Below, piece by piece: positions 34,529-46,800 of a DNA stretch of 64,000 bases. The notes beneath the pieces were generated by a model. That model saw nothing but the letters and a program-made list of their open reading frames with translations, searched no databases and was not told the origin of the DNA. Location: contig NC_089490.1 of the NCBI RefSeq assembly GCF_036850765.1, positions 391,344,558 to 391,408,557 on the forward strand, written 5' to 3'. The position numbers and the translations under genes were made by a program. How positions within the stretch are numbered: the stretch's first letter is position 1; each line of letters opens with the position of its first letter. The stretch comes from Saccopteryx bilineata (lineage: Eukaryota > Chordata > Mammalia > Chiroptera > Emballonuridae).

Positions 34529-36384
34529 GTGTTTTCCTTCTACTTATGAGGTAATACAAATATTTTCTTTCACAGAAGGTGATTGAGAAATAAACTCTAG
34601 TGTTCTGACAACTGTAATCTCTTGACTGGGTATAAATTTGGAATTGATCAAAAGAAGTTCATAGTTTATGAGATGTAGAATGAGTTTTATATTTTTATGT
34701 GTCAGAATGAAGAGCTTAATTATAAAAACCTACTCAGTTTGTATTCACAGAACATATTAATAACAGAATTTGTCATTTTCAGTTATTTGTTTATATTTTT
34801 GTCTTGTAAAGTAGATAATAAGAATTTTAAAGCACAGATTTTGCAATTATTGATTAAGTTAATAGGACAGTGTAATAGTACTGTAGGCATTTACTAAATG
34901 TTTATAGGTAAATTAATAAATGAACAAATATAATTAATTATATTTTAAAATTTAAGCATAATTAAGTCACATTTAAGCATAATTAAGTCAGCTTTACAAA
35001 TTATTAAATTTATGATTCATCATGTTATATGTGATGAACATTTTTTGTATATATTATTTATGCAAAGATTAACTTCAGTAAGGTTATATTTTACTTTAAT
35101 AAGTTTATTTAAGTTAATAAGGCAATGCATGTAATCAGTGGCAAATAAGAATGTAGGATAAATAGGTTCTTTATTTCATATTTTCCTTAGCTAACAGCAT
35201 ATGTAGATTGCCTTTTTAAAGAGAAGAAAGAAAAATATCTTGATTAACTAAAAAACTGTAATGTCTATTTCTAAGATTCAATAAGAACTAATATAATTAG
35301 AAAATCTTTTGATGCTGAACCCTATATATTTCCAATATAAAAAGTATGAATTTGTGATAGTCAAAGGATTTGTCACACTAAAATAAATAGCTCTTCAAGT
35401 TGAAGAGGACTCCTCATCTCTTTATCACATATTCATCAATTTTCTCTTAAGAAAATGGTTGTTTTTGGTACTTATCCCTTCATTAATAATTCCTCTGTAT
35501 TTGCTTTAAATTTAAACTAAAAATACTCACTGAAAGCTTTTGATAATGAGGCTCATTGGACATTCACTTTGAATTCTGAGTTTGTCTCAAAAGGTGGTAG
35601 CATGTTAGCATTATAAAAATTTGTGAATTAACAAGTGAAATGAAATTGCTTTCAAATATAATGGAAAATCACCTTTAATGTAAGGTCTTATATTATAATT
35701 TAATGATTAAGTTTTATGACCTGGTTGCTTGTACTTTTGTCACAAAATTTATCATTGTAATTAAAAAAATTTCTATCATTCTTTTTGTCAATCGTGGTGC
35801 AAGGTAAACCAAATAAATTGTGTTTTGAGTTTTGAGTCTCAAGGATGATTTCAATTGCTATTTCAGAGATTAAAAGATTAGTGATGTTTATTTTAAAATA
35901 TGTAAAAGATAATAATATCTAATGATGCCAATTTCAGGTAAAAATTGATTGGAATGCAGCCAGAAGAGGAAAGAAAAACAAAAAGAAAATAAAATTCTAA
36001 CTATATAAGAAATAAACTCATGTAAAGAAGTAAAATAATAAATTATGGGAATAAATATGATAGCTTGTCTAGGTTGCTAAATGTAAGATCATATTTAATC
36101 TGAAAATTGTGCTTCTTCAACATTACAGAAAATATTTAGAATTTAATTCTTAAAGGTTAACATCAACAATATACTAGGTTCTTAAAGAAATAGATCTAAC
36201 AATAGATTCACATAATATATGAAAATTATAAAACATTATTAAAATAAATATTACTAATAGTGACACCATGTTTATGAGGATGACATCATTTTAAAGATGT
36301 GTTTTACAAAATTGGTCTGCAAATATAACACAATTATAAAGCTTTAAGTGATCTAAAAGTGAAAAACTAACATTTTTGTGGAAT

Positions 36385-36890
36385 TGTTGTTACATGCCCT
36401 TTAGCCAGCTCTAACTCTTGGCAACCCAATGAATGAGTGATGTTCACAGTGTCCTGTCCTCAACAGCCTTGCTCACCAAATGAGGACTCATGAATATGGC
36501 TCCTCTGTGGAGTCAATCCATCTATATTTGGTCTTTTTTTCCTACATTGTTGTCTTTTTTGTGTGTATTTTTTCTAACATTATTGTTCTTTTCCAGCATT
36601 ATTGTCTTTTATTAAGAATCCTGACTTCTCATGTTATGTCTAAGGTAAGACACCCTAATTTTTTGTTATTTTGCTCTAGAATATTTCAGGCTTAATTTAT
36701 CCAGGACCCACTTGATGATCTTTCTGGAGGCCAAGGATATCCATAGAGCTCTCCTCCAATGCCATAATCTAAATGAATTATTTTTTTCCCTCTCGGTCTA
36801 CTTCACTGTCCACATTTCACATCTGTACATAGTAATTAGGATTATGTGGATTAACCCAGAACAAGAAAGGACAAACCATTTCTGAATAGT
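36385..36890 (-). repeat. RTE-clade LINE fragment, antisense, unit 3
   Basis: Paralogue of the unit 1 and 2 fragments with the same motif order, ending 'ggattaacccagaacaag'. No frame is open. Confidence 0.55.
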
Positions 36891-36994
36891 CATTACTGCC
36901 ATTGTGGGAAGGAAAACTTGTCAATGAAAGTTTCACATAGACTGATGGATACAATCTAGAGAAGTTCATGAATTAATGAAATTTAACATTAAGG

Positions 36995-37255
36995 GTATCT
37001 TTTTTTAATTTTTAAATTTTATTTAGAAGATTAACTTTAACATAGTGACATTGATCAGTAAGAATACATAGGTTTCAGGAAAAAATCTCCATAGCATTTG
37101 AACTGTTGATTGCATCATATACCCATCACCCAAAGTTGAATCACTTTCTGTCACCCTATATCTGTCTCTTTTTACACCTCTCTCTAATCCCCTTCCTTTC
37201 TACTCCTGGCAACCACCCCACTTCCGTCCATGTCCATAAGTCTCAGTCCTATATA
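36995..37255 (-). repeat. L1 3'-end fragment, antisense
   Basis: The plus strand begins with 'tttaaattttatttagaaga', followed by 'agtgacattgatcagtaagaatacataggtttcagg'-type L1 3' UTR sequence and the CCCC-rich part ('ctctaatccccttcctttc'). It interrupts the 'attaaggg / tatcttt...' sequence that is continuous in unit 2, so it is private to unit 3. Confidence 0.7.
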
Positions 37256-37489
37256 AGGGTGTCTTTCAAGATAAGTGGAGGACAAATGTTCAAAAAAGGG
37301 AGCAGAGAAAATAGGCTGTCTTTACTCAAAAAATAAAATATACCTATTATTATCAAAGCAAAAATAATCTTAGATGTGTTAAAGGTTAAAATATTTGTCA
37401 CCCTTACTATTTTGGACAAAGACGTTAAATATCTGACCAGAACATGTGGTAAAAAAGATATGAAAACTGATTTCTACTGTGCTCTTTTT

Positions 37490-37902
37490 TTTTTTTTTTC
37501 TTTCTGAAGCTGGAAACAGGGACAGACAGTCAGACAGACTCCCGCATGCGCCCGACCGGGATCCACCCGGCACGCCCACCAGGGGCGACGCTCTGCCCAC
37601 CAGGGGCGACGCTCTGCCCACCAGGGGGGGATGCCCTGCCCATCCTGGGCGTCGCCATGTTGCGACCAGAGCCACTCTAGCGCCTGAGGCAGAGGCCACA
37701 GAGCCATCCCCAGCGCCCCGGCCATCTTTGCTCCAATGGAGCCTTGGCTGCAGGAGGGGAAGGGAGAGACAGAGAGGAAAGCGCGCGGCGGAGGGGTAGA
37801 GAAGCAAATGGGCGCTTCTCCTGTGTGCCCTGGCCGGGAATCAAACCCGGGTCCTCCGCACACTAGGCCGACGCTCTACCGCTGAGCCAACCGGCCAGGG
37901 CC
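37490..37902 (-). repeat. Ves-type SINE with internal tandem triplication
   Basis: A young copy with a perfect 18-bp target duplication, ttctactgtgctcttttt, at 37472-37489 and 37903-37920. The motif caggggcgacgctctg with its flanks (about 22 bp) is present two to three times in tandem between 37576 and 37645. The copy at 1851 has one. Confidence 0.93.
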
Positions 37903-38367
37903 TTCTACTGTGCTCTTTTTGAAATTATAAACAGGAAGTTCAGAAAATAGTTTGATCTATTTTAAAGTTGAACATATATATATATTCTATATACAAACAG
38001 TGCCACATCTAAACATATACCTGGATAAATTCTTGTACATGTGCACTGAGTGAAATTTAAAATAACATTTATATCAACATTGGTCATGGTAAAAGGTAAT
38101 ACACAATTTATGACATAGTAAAGAGAAAGAGTACTCCAAAATTGTGTGACTATGGAATATGGGAGTACGTATGAACATGGAAAAATATTCAAAACATAAT
38201 ATTAAAGAAAAACACAAACTATATAGAAGACAAACTATGTAAGATATACATCCATATACTTAAACATTACAGAACATATTGTAATTACTTAGAAAATATC
38301 CTAGTGAAAACTAGAACTTTGGACAAGCCATTGAAAGTTCATTAAGTACGCCGCTAGGTTCAGGAAA

Positions 38368-39324
38368 TTAACCAAACAATCCCAGAAATGAAGGGCTTCT
38401 TTTCCTGGCAATTACAGTCCATAAAGCCTTCTTTACTTCCTTATTCCTGAGGCTGTAGATCAGAGGGTTCAACATGGGGATCACCACTGTGTAGAACACA
38501 GAAGCCACTTTGTCCTGACGCAGGGAGTAGCTGGAACTAGGTCTCAGATAGGTGTAGATGGCAGTGGAATAGAACAGAATTATCGCTGTCAGGTGAGAGG
38601 CACACGTAGAGAAAGCTTTGTGCCTCCCCTCCCCTGAGTGCATACGGAAGATGGAGAAGAGAATGTAGGCATAGGAGGTGAGGATGACCAGCAGAGTTCC
38701 AATCATATTTACTCCAGCAAAGGCAGAAATGATACTTTCATTCAGTTGTGTGTCAGAACATGAGAGTCTAAAAAGTGGAGGGGTGTCACAGAAGAAGTGG
38801 TGGATGACATTGGAACTGCAGAACGGCAAGCTGCTTATGTAACTTGTGTTCACCATGGAGTTCAACAGCCCCGCTGTGAAGGCCCCTGCTGCCATTTTTA
38901 GGCAGACTGTCCTGGACATGACCAAGGGGTAAAGTAGAGGGCTGCATATGGCCACATAGCGGTCATAGGCCATTAACCCAAAGAGGAGGCATTCAGTAGT
39001 GGCCGCAACCATAAAGAAGTACATCTGCAGAAAGCAGCCAGCAAATGAGATAGTTTTCTTCTCTGACAATAAATCCACCAGCATTTTTGGGGTGATGGTG
39101 GATGAAAAGGAAATATCCACAAAGGACAGGTTAGCCAGGAAGAAATACATGGGTGTGTGAAGTCGTGAATCAGTCTTGATTAAGAGGATCATCCCAACAT
39201 TCCCCCAGAGTGTCAGAGTGTAAATCACAGAAAAGAGCAAAAAGAGGCTAATCTGTAGCTCCAGCGTGTCTGCTAATCCCAGCAGGATGAACTCTGTCAC
39301 CGAAGTGTAGTTTGTCTTGGTCAT
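38368..39324 (-). CDS. OR5F1: Odorant receptor OR5F1-like, copy 4
   Basis: Intact 318-codon receptor. Its TM3 reads [10 protein letters not shown] where the other four copies read [10 protein letters not shown], so residues 105-107 (3.33-3.35 by counting back from DRY) are all changed. Other private residues are Lys3, Ser8, Lys50, Ser72-Phe73 (DISFSS), Ala201 and Arg269 (SLRQDK); Thr181 (CDTPP) is shared with copy 2. The disulfide Cys97, DRY 121-123, the EL2 cysteines, KAFSTCASH and [12 protein letters not shown] are unaltered. The sequence suggests a functional receptor with a modified binding pocket. The copy follows U3 through the short junction seen before copy 3. Confidence 0.96.
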   Translation of the reverse strand: MTKTNYTSVTEFILLGLADTLELQISLFLLFSVIYTLTLWGNVGMILLIKTDSRLHTPMYFFLANLSFVDISFSSTITPKMLVDLLSEKKTISFAGCFLQMYFFMVAATTECLLFGLMAYDRYVAICSPLLYPLVMSRTVCLKMAAGAFTAGLLNSMVNTSYISSLPFCSSNVIHHFFCDTPPLFRLSCSDTQLNESIISAFAGVNMIGTLLVILTSYAYILFSIFRMHSGEGRHKAFSTCASHLTAIILFYSTAIYTYLRPSSSYSLRQDKVASVFYTVVIPMLNPLIYSLRNKEVKKALWTVIARKRSPSFLGLFG

Positions 39325-40200
39325 TTGTTACAGATATAGGTTGCTTATTTGTATTAGGTATAGTTATTTCCCTCTCTAAAGATAACAGGAATAGCAGCAA
39401 TGTTAATGAGGTTATTGAGACATGGGAAAAAATATTCTGGGTTAAGATAGCATAGTAAAGAGAATGACTGAAGAAAGAGGAAAATTAGTGGACAAATGCA
39501 AAAGCATTTGAACTTATGCACCAAATGACTTTATTTTTTAAATCTTCTTGTAGACCTATCAAAATGCTGGTCTCAACCAACACACTGCACTTAAGTTTCT
39601 GCAAATGCAACATATGTTGTTCTCTACCGGCCCACATCCAAAATGCATACAATGTGGATGTTCTTGCTTTAGTCTCTCCCAGTCTCTGAATGGTACATGA
39701 ATTTAACACAAATTCATTTTTTTTCAAGACCACTCCTTTTATTCTTTAACTTCCAAATTTATGCATTGTCTCCTAGAAATTCCTCATGTACTACAAACAG
39801 TAATAATTATGACAATTTCAAATAACCAATATTTTGACATCCAGTGTATCTTTAAGAATGACTCTGTAGTCTTTTAAAAGTGAAATTAATAATTGTTCTC
39901 AATAGTGTGCACTAAGTAATTATTGTCATGTAGTAGCCAACACAGTACCTTTCCACCTCAGTGAATAACACCGTCATATCCTCATGAGCTTCCTCCTCAA
40001 TGTCTTCTTACTCATGTAGATTATTATTTCCTTTTCTATTAGTGGTTCTCAGTTGAAGCATAAACATAAAAAAAGAAATATTTCACTTTGTAAGTGAAAC
40101 AGGATGCAGTGACTATTTGGATTACCTGTTTGCCAAAATTTGAGACACCTCATGAGTAAATACTTGCTGCTGCTGCACTTTTATTTTGTTTTCCTGGAAG

Positions 40201-40245
40201 AATGGGGTAACCATGGGGACTAGATTATAGGGCTAATTGTGGAGT
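40201..40245. promoter_or_regulatory. Candidate olfactory promoter element, unit 4
   Basis: gtaaccatggggactaga with a slightly shortened homeodomain-type part (ggctaattgtgg). Position relative to the start codon is as in the other units. Confidence 0.28.
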
Positions 40246-41452
40246 CAATACTCTAAAGGCAGAATCTCTAGTCTCCAAAGAAAGTAAAATATAGTCACAT
40301 GCAGTTATATGCAATCAAACATTGCAACATGAAGTGGTTCCTGATCTCTCTATAACCTAAAATAACTTAATTGGCAATTTACATGGCCTCTGCTATTTTT
40401 AGCCTATTTCAAAATAGTCATAGTCTACTGACAAATTATTATTTCTTGGTGTATGTGGGGGGTGACATGGTCCCTTCCTTTGTCTGAATCAGTTAAACTT
40501 GAATCTATCTCTGTTCTTCAGTGAAATTAGTTAAAAGGAGGAACTAATAAATCCATTGTACAGTGATATGAAAATTACACTCTGATCAAATAGGACTATA
40601 ATAAGAAAATACAACTATCTTTTTAAGTTTTTGAAATTGTGTTGTCTTATTACAATTATTGTCTGTGATTGTTATCTTAGAAAGTGATGGTAAGATGATA
40701 CTACAGATTTTCCTGACCTGAGAACACAAATAAAACATGGTTGAATAAAGAACATTGGATGTTCATATACAGGGAGATTTTCTTTGCAGAGAGAACTCAT
40801 AATGCATCAAATCTTGTATTACACATTTTTATTGAAGTTCTCAATTAATTTTCTGTATCAGCCTTTGAGGGGGCATTATTATTGCACATGTTTTGTAGAT
40901 GAATAAAGCAAGACTTCAAACTATTAAGTGGCTTTTCAATGGGCAAACTCTTAGGAAGTAAAAAAAAATTGACTTGAACACAATCTTTACCAAAATTTTC
41001 TGTCAGGTTTCATTTTATGTTAGTTACTTGAAGATTTTATGTCTATAATATATATAATACATATATACACATATAGATATACACACACCCACATTATATA
41101 AATGTGGGTGTGTGCATCATCTAGTAAATCCAATCTTTCAAAACTCAGAGAAGTAGAGTACTTGTGTTTCTAAAGAAAGATCTTTAGTACCAAGAAAGCT
41201 ACTGCTTGGGTGGGTAGAGGAGGTAGAAGAGGGTAAAGAGGGTTACATGATGATGGAGACTTCTGCTGGGGTGGTAAACATGCAATACAATATATAGGTG
41301 ATGTATTATAGAATTGCACAGCTGTAACCTATATAATTTTATTAACCAAAAATGTCACTTCAATAATTCAATTAGAAAAAAACACAACTTGATGTAAACA
41401 TCCTATTATCATTGAATTAAAACCTACCTCATGATGGACATCTGTGCAAATT

Positions 41453-41454
<2 letters not shown>

Positions 41455-41513
<59 letters not shown>

Positions 41514-41541
41514 TATTATCTATCTATACATCTATCTATCA
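41455..41541. repeat. (TTTC)n/(TC)n/(TCTA)n microsatellite, unit 4
   Basis: A mixed tetra- and dinucleotide tract at the paralogous position of the unit 2 TCTA run. The DNA transposon starts at its right edge and TCTA units resume at 43847. Confidence 0.9.
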
Positions 41542-43843
41542 CACTGGGAAACAATTTTTTTTAATTTTCTGTTGCATGAGGTTTTAGAACTTTTTCTATA
41601 TATTCCTGCATCACTGATTCAAAATCTAAAAATTGTTTTTTTTGGTGTATGCTCTACTTTTTATGCAATTTTAGTTTCTTTTTGTTACAGTTAATGGCAT
41701 TCATTGGTTTTTAAATTGGAGTTAAAGGGCAATGACTCTTGGATTGAATATAACCACAAGGCAATTAATTTTTTACAAACATCACTTTTACATAATTGTA
41801 CTTGTTTTTAAATGTAAATAACTATTATCTGATAAAAACACCCTCTTATTTTGTTATAAGATTGAATCATGACTTCTTCGAGTAGGCATAAATGTAAGAA
41901 TAGTCCTGACACTTTCTGTTATATTTGTGGTTGTTACACACTTCAATGTCAAAGATGCAATATTTCATCATTTGTGACACGTGCATATATTGCTGATTAT
42001 CAAATTCCCCTTGGCGATCAAGACAAAAATTGGGCTCCTCATACTGTGTGTCATAATTGTGAGGAAATGCTTTGTGACTGGACAAAAGGAAAATGCAAAG
42101 GAATGCCTTTTGGTATTCCCATTGTTTGGCATGAACCTAAGGACCACAGCAGTGACTATTATTTCTGTCTGATCCATACAAAGTGCATCAGCAAGAAAAA
42201 ATGACATATGATCACATATCCTGATATTCCTTCAGCAATATGACCTATCCCACACTCTGAGACACTCCCGGTTCCAGTTTTCAATAGTTTTATTTCTTCT
42301 AAAGATGAAGAAAGTGAACATGGTCATGATCAAGTGTATTTTGATAAGATGCATGAGAAAATGGTTGTAGAATCCGATGGGTCTTCTTCTGATGCCAAGC
42401 AGTCATTAACCCCTCAGCAATTTAGCCAACTCGAATTGAATGACTAGGTAAGAGGTTTGGGCCTATCAAAGAAAGCAGCTGAGTTATTAGCCTCCAGGCT
42501 TCAAGAAAAAATGTACTTCACTGGTCAGCTAAAGTATCCCATTTCAGGAAGCATGAAAAAATTTTTGTGGACTTTTTCCCGAAGACGAACACTTTGTTTA
42601 CTATCATGATATCAGTAGTCTTCTCAGCCAGTTAGGTGTTACCACTTACAGTCCAACAGAATGGCGACTATTTCTTGACAACTCTAAAAGGAGTCTGAAA
42701 TGTGTTCTCCTACACAACGGTAATGTTTATGCCATGGTTCCAATTGGTTATTCAAGTCATCTGCGAGAAGATTATAATGACATAAAATTGTCCTCAACTT
42801 AAGAGGAGTATAACTGGATTTTTTGTGTGGATCTTAAAATGGTAAATTTCCTGCTAGGACAACAGAGAGGTTTCAAGAAGTATCCTTGCTTTCTGTGTTT
42901 GTGGGACAGCCGAGATCGGGAGAAACACTGGACACAGAAGGAGTGGCTGAAACGTGAAGCTCTGGAAGTAGGGATGCAAACTATTGTGAAGGAACCTATA
43001 GTTAATCGAGACAGGATCATTTTTTCCCCACTTCACGTCAAACTTGGCTTAATGAAGCAGTTTGTCCAGGCTTTGAATAGAAAAAGTGAATGCTTTCAAC
43101 ATATTATTTATGCTTTTCCTGCCTTGTCTTTTGAGAAGGTAAAAGCAGGTGTATTCGATGGACCTCAAATTCGAACCCTCATACATGATGAAGAATTTGC
43201 CAGGCAGATGAATAAGGACGAGAAAGCAGCATGGCAGTCTTTTGTGGCAGTTCCAAAGAACTTCCTTGGCAACAAAAAAGCAGAAAACTATGAACTTTTG
43301 GTTCAAAGGATGCTGTTGGCTTTCCAGGAGATTGGATGTAAGAGTGTTAAGATTCACTTCCTGAACAGTCACCTTGATAAGTTTCCTGAAAATCCTGGAG
43401 TTGTTAGTGATGAGCAGACTACTGATGGAGCATCAAACGAGATTGTCCTCAACAAGTATACAAATGCAAGAGCTACAAACACAAATTTTTGCCTGAATAG
43501 AATTTAAATAAGTTTTGCGTAAATTTTATGATTAAAATAAGTGTTTTAATATGTTCTATTTTGAAATTGTAGACAAATTCTGATGCAGTCATATCTTCTA
43601 GTGTATTTACTGCATTATATAAATTATTATATTTTCACAAAGATGATGCCCAAGAAGACATTCTACTTCATTATGTTAAACTAAATGTTGAAAATTTTTC
43701 AATAAAATGAAAACCTAAAATCGTGAATTGCAAAAGAACTGTAGCTTACAGAGAAAAAGTAATGTCAGATTTGAGTTCAGTACACTTGAATTAGGTAAGA
43801 ACAAGTGTTTTTGTGGATGCAACAAAAATGTTGTTCCCCAGTG
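41542..43843 (+). mobile_element. Fossil DNA transposon with TIRs, possibly CMC/Chapaev-like
   Basis: The left end cactgggaaacaatttttt and the inverted right end cactggggaacaacatttt match closely. A second shared string, gttgcat, follows further inwards on each side, giving a TIR of roughly 30 bp with a small indel. The 2302-bp element has a transposase gene in plus orientation and an aataaa signal near 43700. The flanking bases tca and cca may be a decayed 3-bp duplication, but the microsatellite makes this uncertain. Units 2 and 3 lack the insertion. The superfamily is inferred from the CACTG termini and the protein and remains open. Confidence 0.8.
41869..43501 (+). pseudogene. Disrupted DNA-transposon transposase
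   Basis: The N-terminal part (41869-42201, 111 codons) has paired cysteines suggestive of zinc binding: FCYICG, CQRC, VCHNC and YFCLI. It ends at TGA 42202. A TAG at 42445-42447 lies in the same frame, and frame changes follow near 42505 and 42590. From 42827 a 226-codon frame resumes with PCFLCLWDSRD, SPLHVKLGLMKQF, GPQIRTLIHDEEF, FLGNKKAENYELL and IHFLNSHLDKFPEN. After VSDEQ the frame shifts. In another frame the true C-terminus is still readable (WSIKRDCP ... KSYKHKFLPE, stop at 43499). The intervening segment that relatives carry, which I recall as containing GERFHQD, is missing. It is a dead transposase, not a host gene. Confidence 0.85.
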
Positions 43844-45265
43844 CCATCTATCTATCTAATCTATTTATCTAACTTTGGGTTTATAAATATTGGCTTTTAC
43901 AAAAGGTGATTGAGAATAAAGTCTAGTGTTCTTACAGCTGTAGTCTCTTGATTGGGTGTAAATTTGGAATACGTTAAAGGGAGTTTACAGTTTATGAGAT
44001 GTAGAGTAAGTTTTATATTTTCATGTGTCAGTTACTCCAAAAGAAATTCTAAATAAAATGGAGTTTGAAAGCATTACTGTAAATGTGCTTAATATATTTG
44101 TTAATCATTGACTGAGTTGACAAAGATACTCCTTTTGTTGTTTTAGATTTGTACATACCTTGTGTTTATTAAGTAAGATTATTGTATATTCTGTAATTTG
44201 AATATTTTCAAATGACTACAGGATATAAAAAATGTTAGAATGAAGCATAAAATTATAACAACCTACTTATTTTGTATGAACAGACATCTTAATGACATAA
44301 TAAATTTGTTATTTTCACTTATATGTTTATACATATTATAGATTTTAGTTAGCTAAATAAAATGTTAAAACACAGATTTTTCAGTTATTGATAGAGTTAA
44401 TGGGACAGTATAGAAATATTATAGGCATTTAATAAACATTTGTAGGTAAATGGCTAAATGAACAAATATAATTGATTATATTTTAAATGTACAGATCTTT
44501 GTCAGTTTTATAAATTATTAAATTTATGATTCTTCACGTTTTATGTTGTGAATATTTTTGTGCAAATAATTTATGCAAAGATTAACCTCAGATTGGTAAT
44601 ATTTTAATTGAACTTAGTAAGGCAAATGCATATAATCGATGTTAATAAGAATGTAGGATAAATAGGTCCTTTATTTCATATTTTTCTTAGCTAAAAGCAT
44701 ATATGAATTGTCCTTTTATACAGAAGAATGAAAAATATCTTCATTAACTAAAAATGTAATGTCTATTTATTTCTCTTAAGATTCAATAAGAAATAATACT
44801 AGAAAATCTTTTGATACTGAGTGCTATATATTCCCCAACATAAAAAGTGAGAATTTGCAATATTTAAAGGATTTATTGTATTAAGATAAATAAAGTTGAA
44901 GAGATCTCCTCATATCTTTATCACATATTCATCAATTTTCTCTTAAGAAAATGATTGTTTATGGTACTTACCTCTTCATTAATAATTCCTCTGTATTTGT
45001 TCTTAATTTAAGCTAAAAATACTCATGGAAATACTCCTTTTTATAATGAGGCTCATTGGGCATTCACTTTGAATTCTGAGTTTGTCTCAAAAGGTAGTAG
45101 CATGTTAGCATTATATATATATAGGTTAACAAGTGAAATGAGGTTGCTTTCAAAAATACGTGGTGGAAAATCACCTTTAAAGATAGGTCTTATTTTGCAA
45201 TTTAATAGTTAAGGTTTATGACCTAGTTGCTTGTACTTCTGTTGCAAAATTTTTATCATTGCAAG

Positions 45266-45502
45266 TTTTTTTCTTTTTATTCAGTGAAAGGAGAGGAGGC
45301 AGAAAGACAGACTCCTACAAACATCCCGACAAGGATCCACCCAGCAAGCCCACTAGAGGGCGATGCTCTACCCATCTGCGGTTGCTGCTCCCTTGCTCAG
45401 CTACCAACACCTTATTAGTGACTGAGGTGGAGGCCATAGAATCATTCTCATTGTCTGAGGCCAACTTGCTCCAATCGAGACATGGCTGCATGAGGGGAAG
45501 AG

Positions 45503-45552
<50 letters not shown>

Positions 45553-45672
45553 GAGGTAGGGAGAAGGGGTGAAGAAGCAGATGGGTGCCTCTCCTGTGTG
45601 TCCTGCCTGGGAATCAAACCAGGACCTCTACATGCCAGGCCAATGCTCTACCTCTGAGCAACTGGCCAGGGC
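45266..45672 (-). repeat. Ves-type SINE with long (GA)n tract
   Basis: Head at the right (ccctggccagttgctcagag on the minus strand), tail at the left. The purine-rich centre has expanded to about 22 GA units at 45507-45550. The frames on both strands (arginine/glutamate-rich one way, leucine/serine-rich the other) are artefacts. Confidence 0.88.
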
Positions 45673-46284
45673 TACAGTTTAAAATTTTTTTTTATCTTCC
45701 TTTATGTTCATAATGGTGCAGGGTAAATCATATAAAGATAATTTCAATTACTATTTCAGAGATAAAAAATTAGTGATATTTATTTTAAGATATGTAAAAG
45801 ACAGTGATGTCTAATGATGCAAATTTTCGGTAAAAAATGATTGGAGAATGCAGCTAGAAGAGGAAAGGAAAACAAAAAGAAAATAAAATTAAAAATATAT
45901 ATGGAATAAACTCGTAAAGAGGTAAAATAAAAAATTACAGGAATTTTAAGATAGCTTGTCTAGGTTGCTAATATAAGATCAATATTTAATCTGAAGATTT
46001 ATTTCACTTCCTCAACACCACAGAAAATATTTAGAATTTAATTTTTCATAGATTAACATTAATAATATATCAGATTCTTTGAAAAGTGGATCTAACAATA
46101 GATACTCATAACATATGGACATTATAAAATATTATTAAAATAAATAATGCTAGCAGTAACCTCATGTTTGTGAGGATGATGTCATTTTAAAGATGTGTTT
46201 TACAAAATTGGTCTGTCAATACAGCACAATTACAAACAAAGCTTTATAAGTAATCTAAAAGTGAAAAACTAACTTTAACATTTT

Positions 46285-46800
46285 TGTAGAATTGTCACAT
46301 GCCCTTTAGTCAGCTTTACACTTGGCAACCCAAGGAATGAGTGATGTCCATATGTCCCGCCCTCAACAGCCTTGCTCAACGAATGGGGACTCTTGAATAT
46401 GGCTTCCTCTGTGGAGTCAATCCGTCTATATTTGGTCTTCTTCTTTTCTTGCATTGTTGTTTCTTATTATTTTTTTCTAACATTATTGTCTTTTCCCAGC
46501 ATTGTTGTCTTTTACAAAGAACCCTGCCTCCTCATGTTATGTCTGAAGTAAGACAGCCTCACCTTTGTCATTTCGCTCCAGGATACTTCAGTCTTAATTT
46601 ACCTAGGACCCACTTGATGATCTTTTTGGAGGCCTGGGGTATCCACAGAGCTCTCCTCCAAAGCCATATTCCCAATAAATCAACTTTTTTCTTCTCAGTC
46701 TTTTTCACTGTTCATGTTTCACACCTGTACACAGTAATTAGGATTATGTGGATTAACCCAGAGAAAAAAGGACAAACCATCTCTGAAGAAATATCTAGGA
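46285..46800 (-). repeat. RTE-clade LINE fragment, antisense, unit 4
   Basis: The least disrupted of the four paralogues. The plus-strand 155-codon frame at 46341 is the antisense of the retrotransposon and not a gene. On the minus strand the order 'gtgaaaaagactgagaag', 'ggaggagagctctgtgg' and 'gggtcctaggtaaatt' parallels the end of BovB. Confidence 0.58.

Larger units (their letters stand above)
30591..38270. repeat. Segmental duplication block U3 (between OR copies 3 and 4)
   Basis: The richest flank. It contains the shared leader and promoter-like element, an antisense L1 3' fragment, a split MIR with a templated insertion, the shared L1 3' end, an internally deleted L1 carrying a SINE, a TCTA tract, the RTE-like fragment, another antisense L1 3' fragment (36995-37255) and a late SINE. 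No additional gene is present. Confidence 0.8.

Noticed and set aside
33976..34554. 192-codon plus-strand frame
   Set aside because: It runs through an L1 5' end, a SINE and a TCTA microsatellite; no protein family is seen.
42827..43507. 226-codon frame as a host gene
   Set aside because: It sits between matching inverted termini, lacks its N-terminal continuation because of in-frame stops and frameshifts, and ends out of frame. It is part of a dead transposase.
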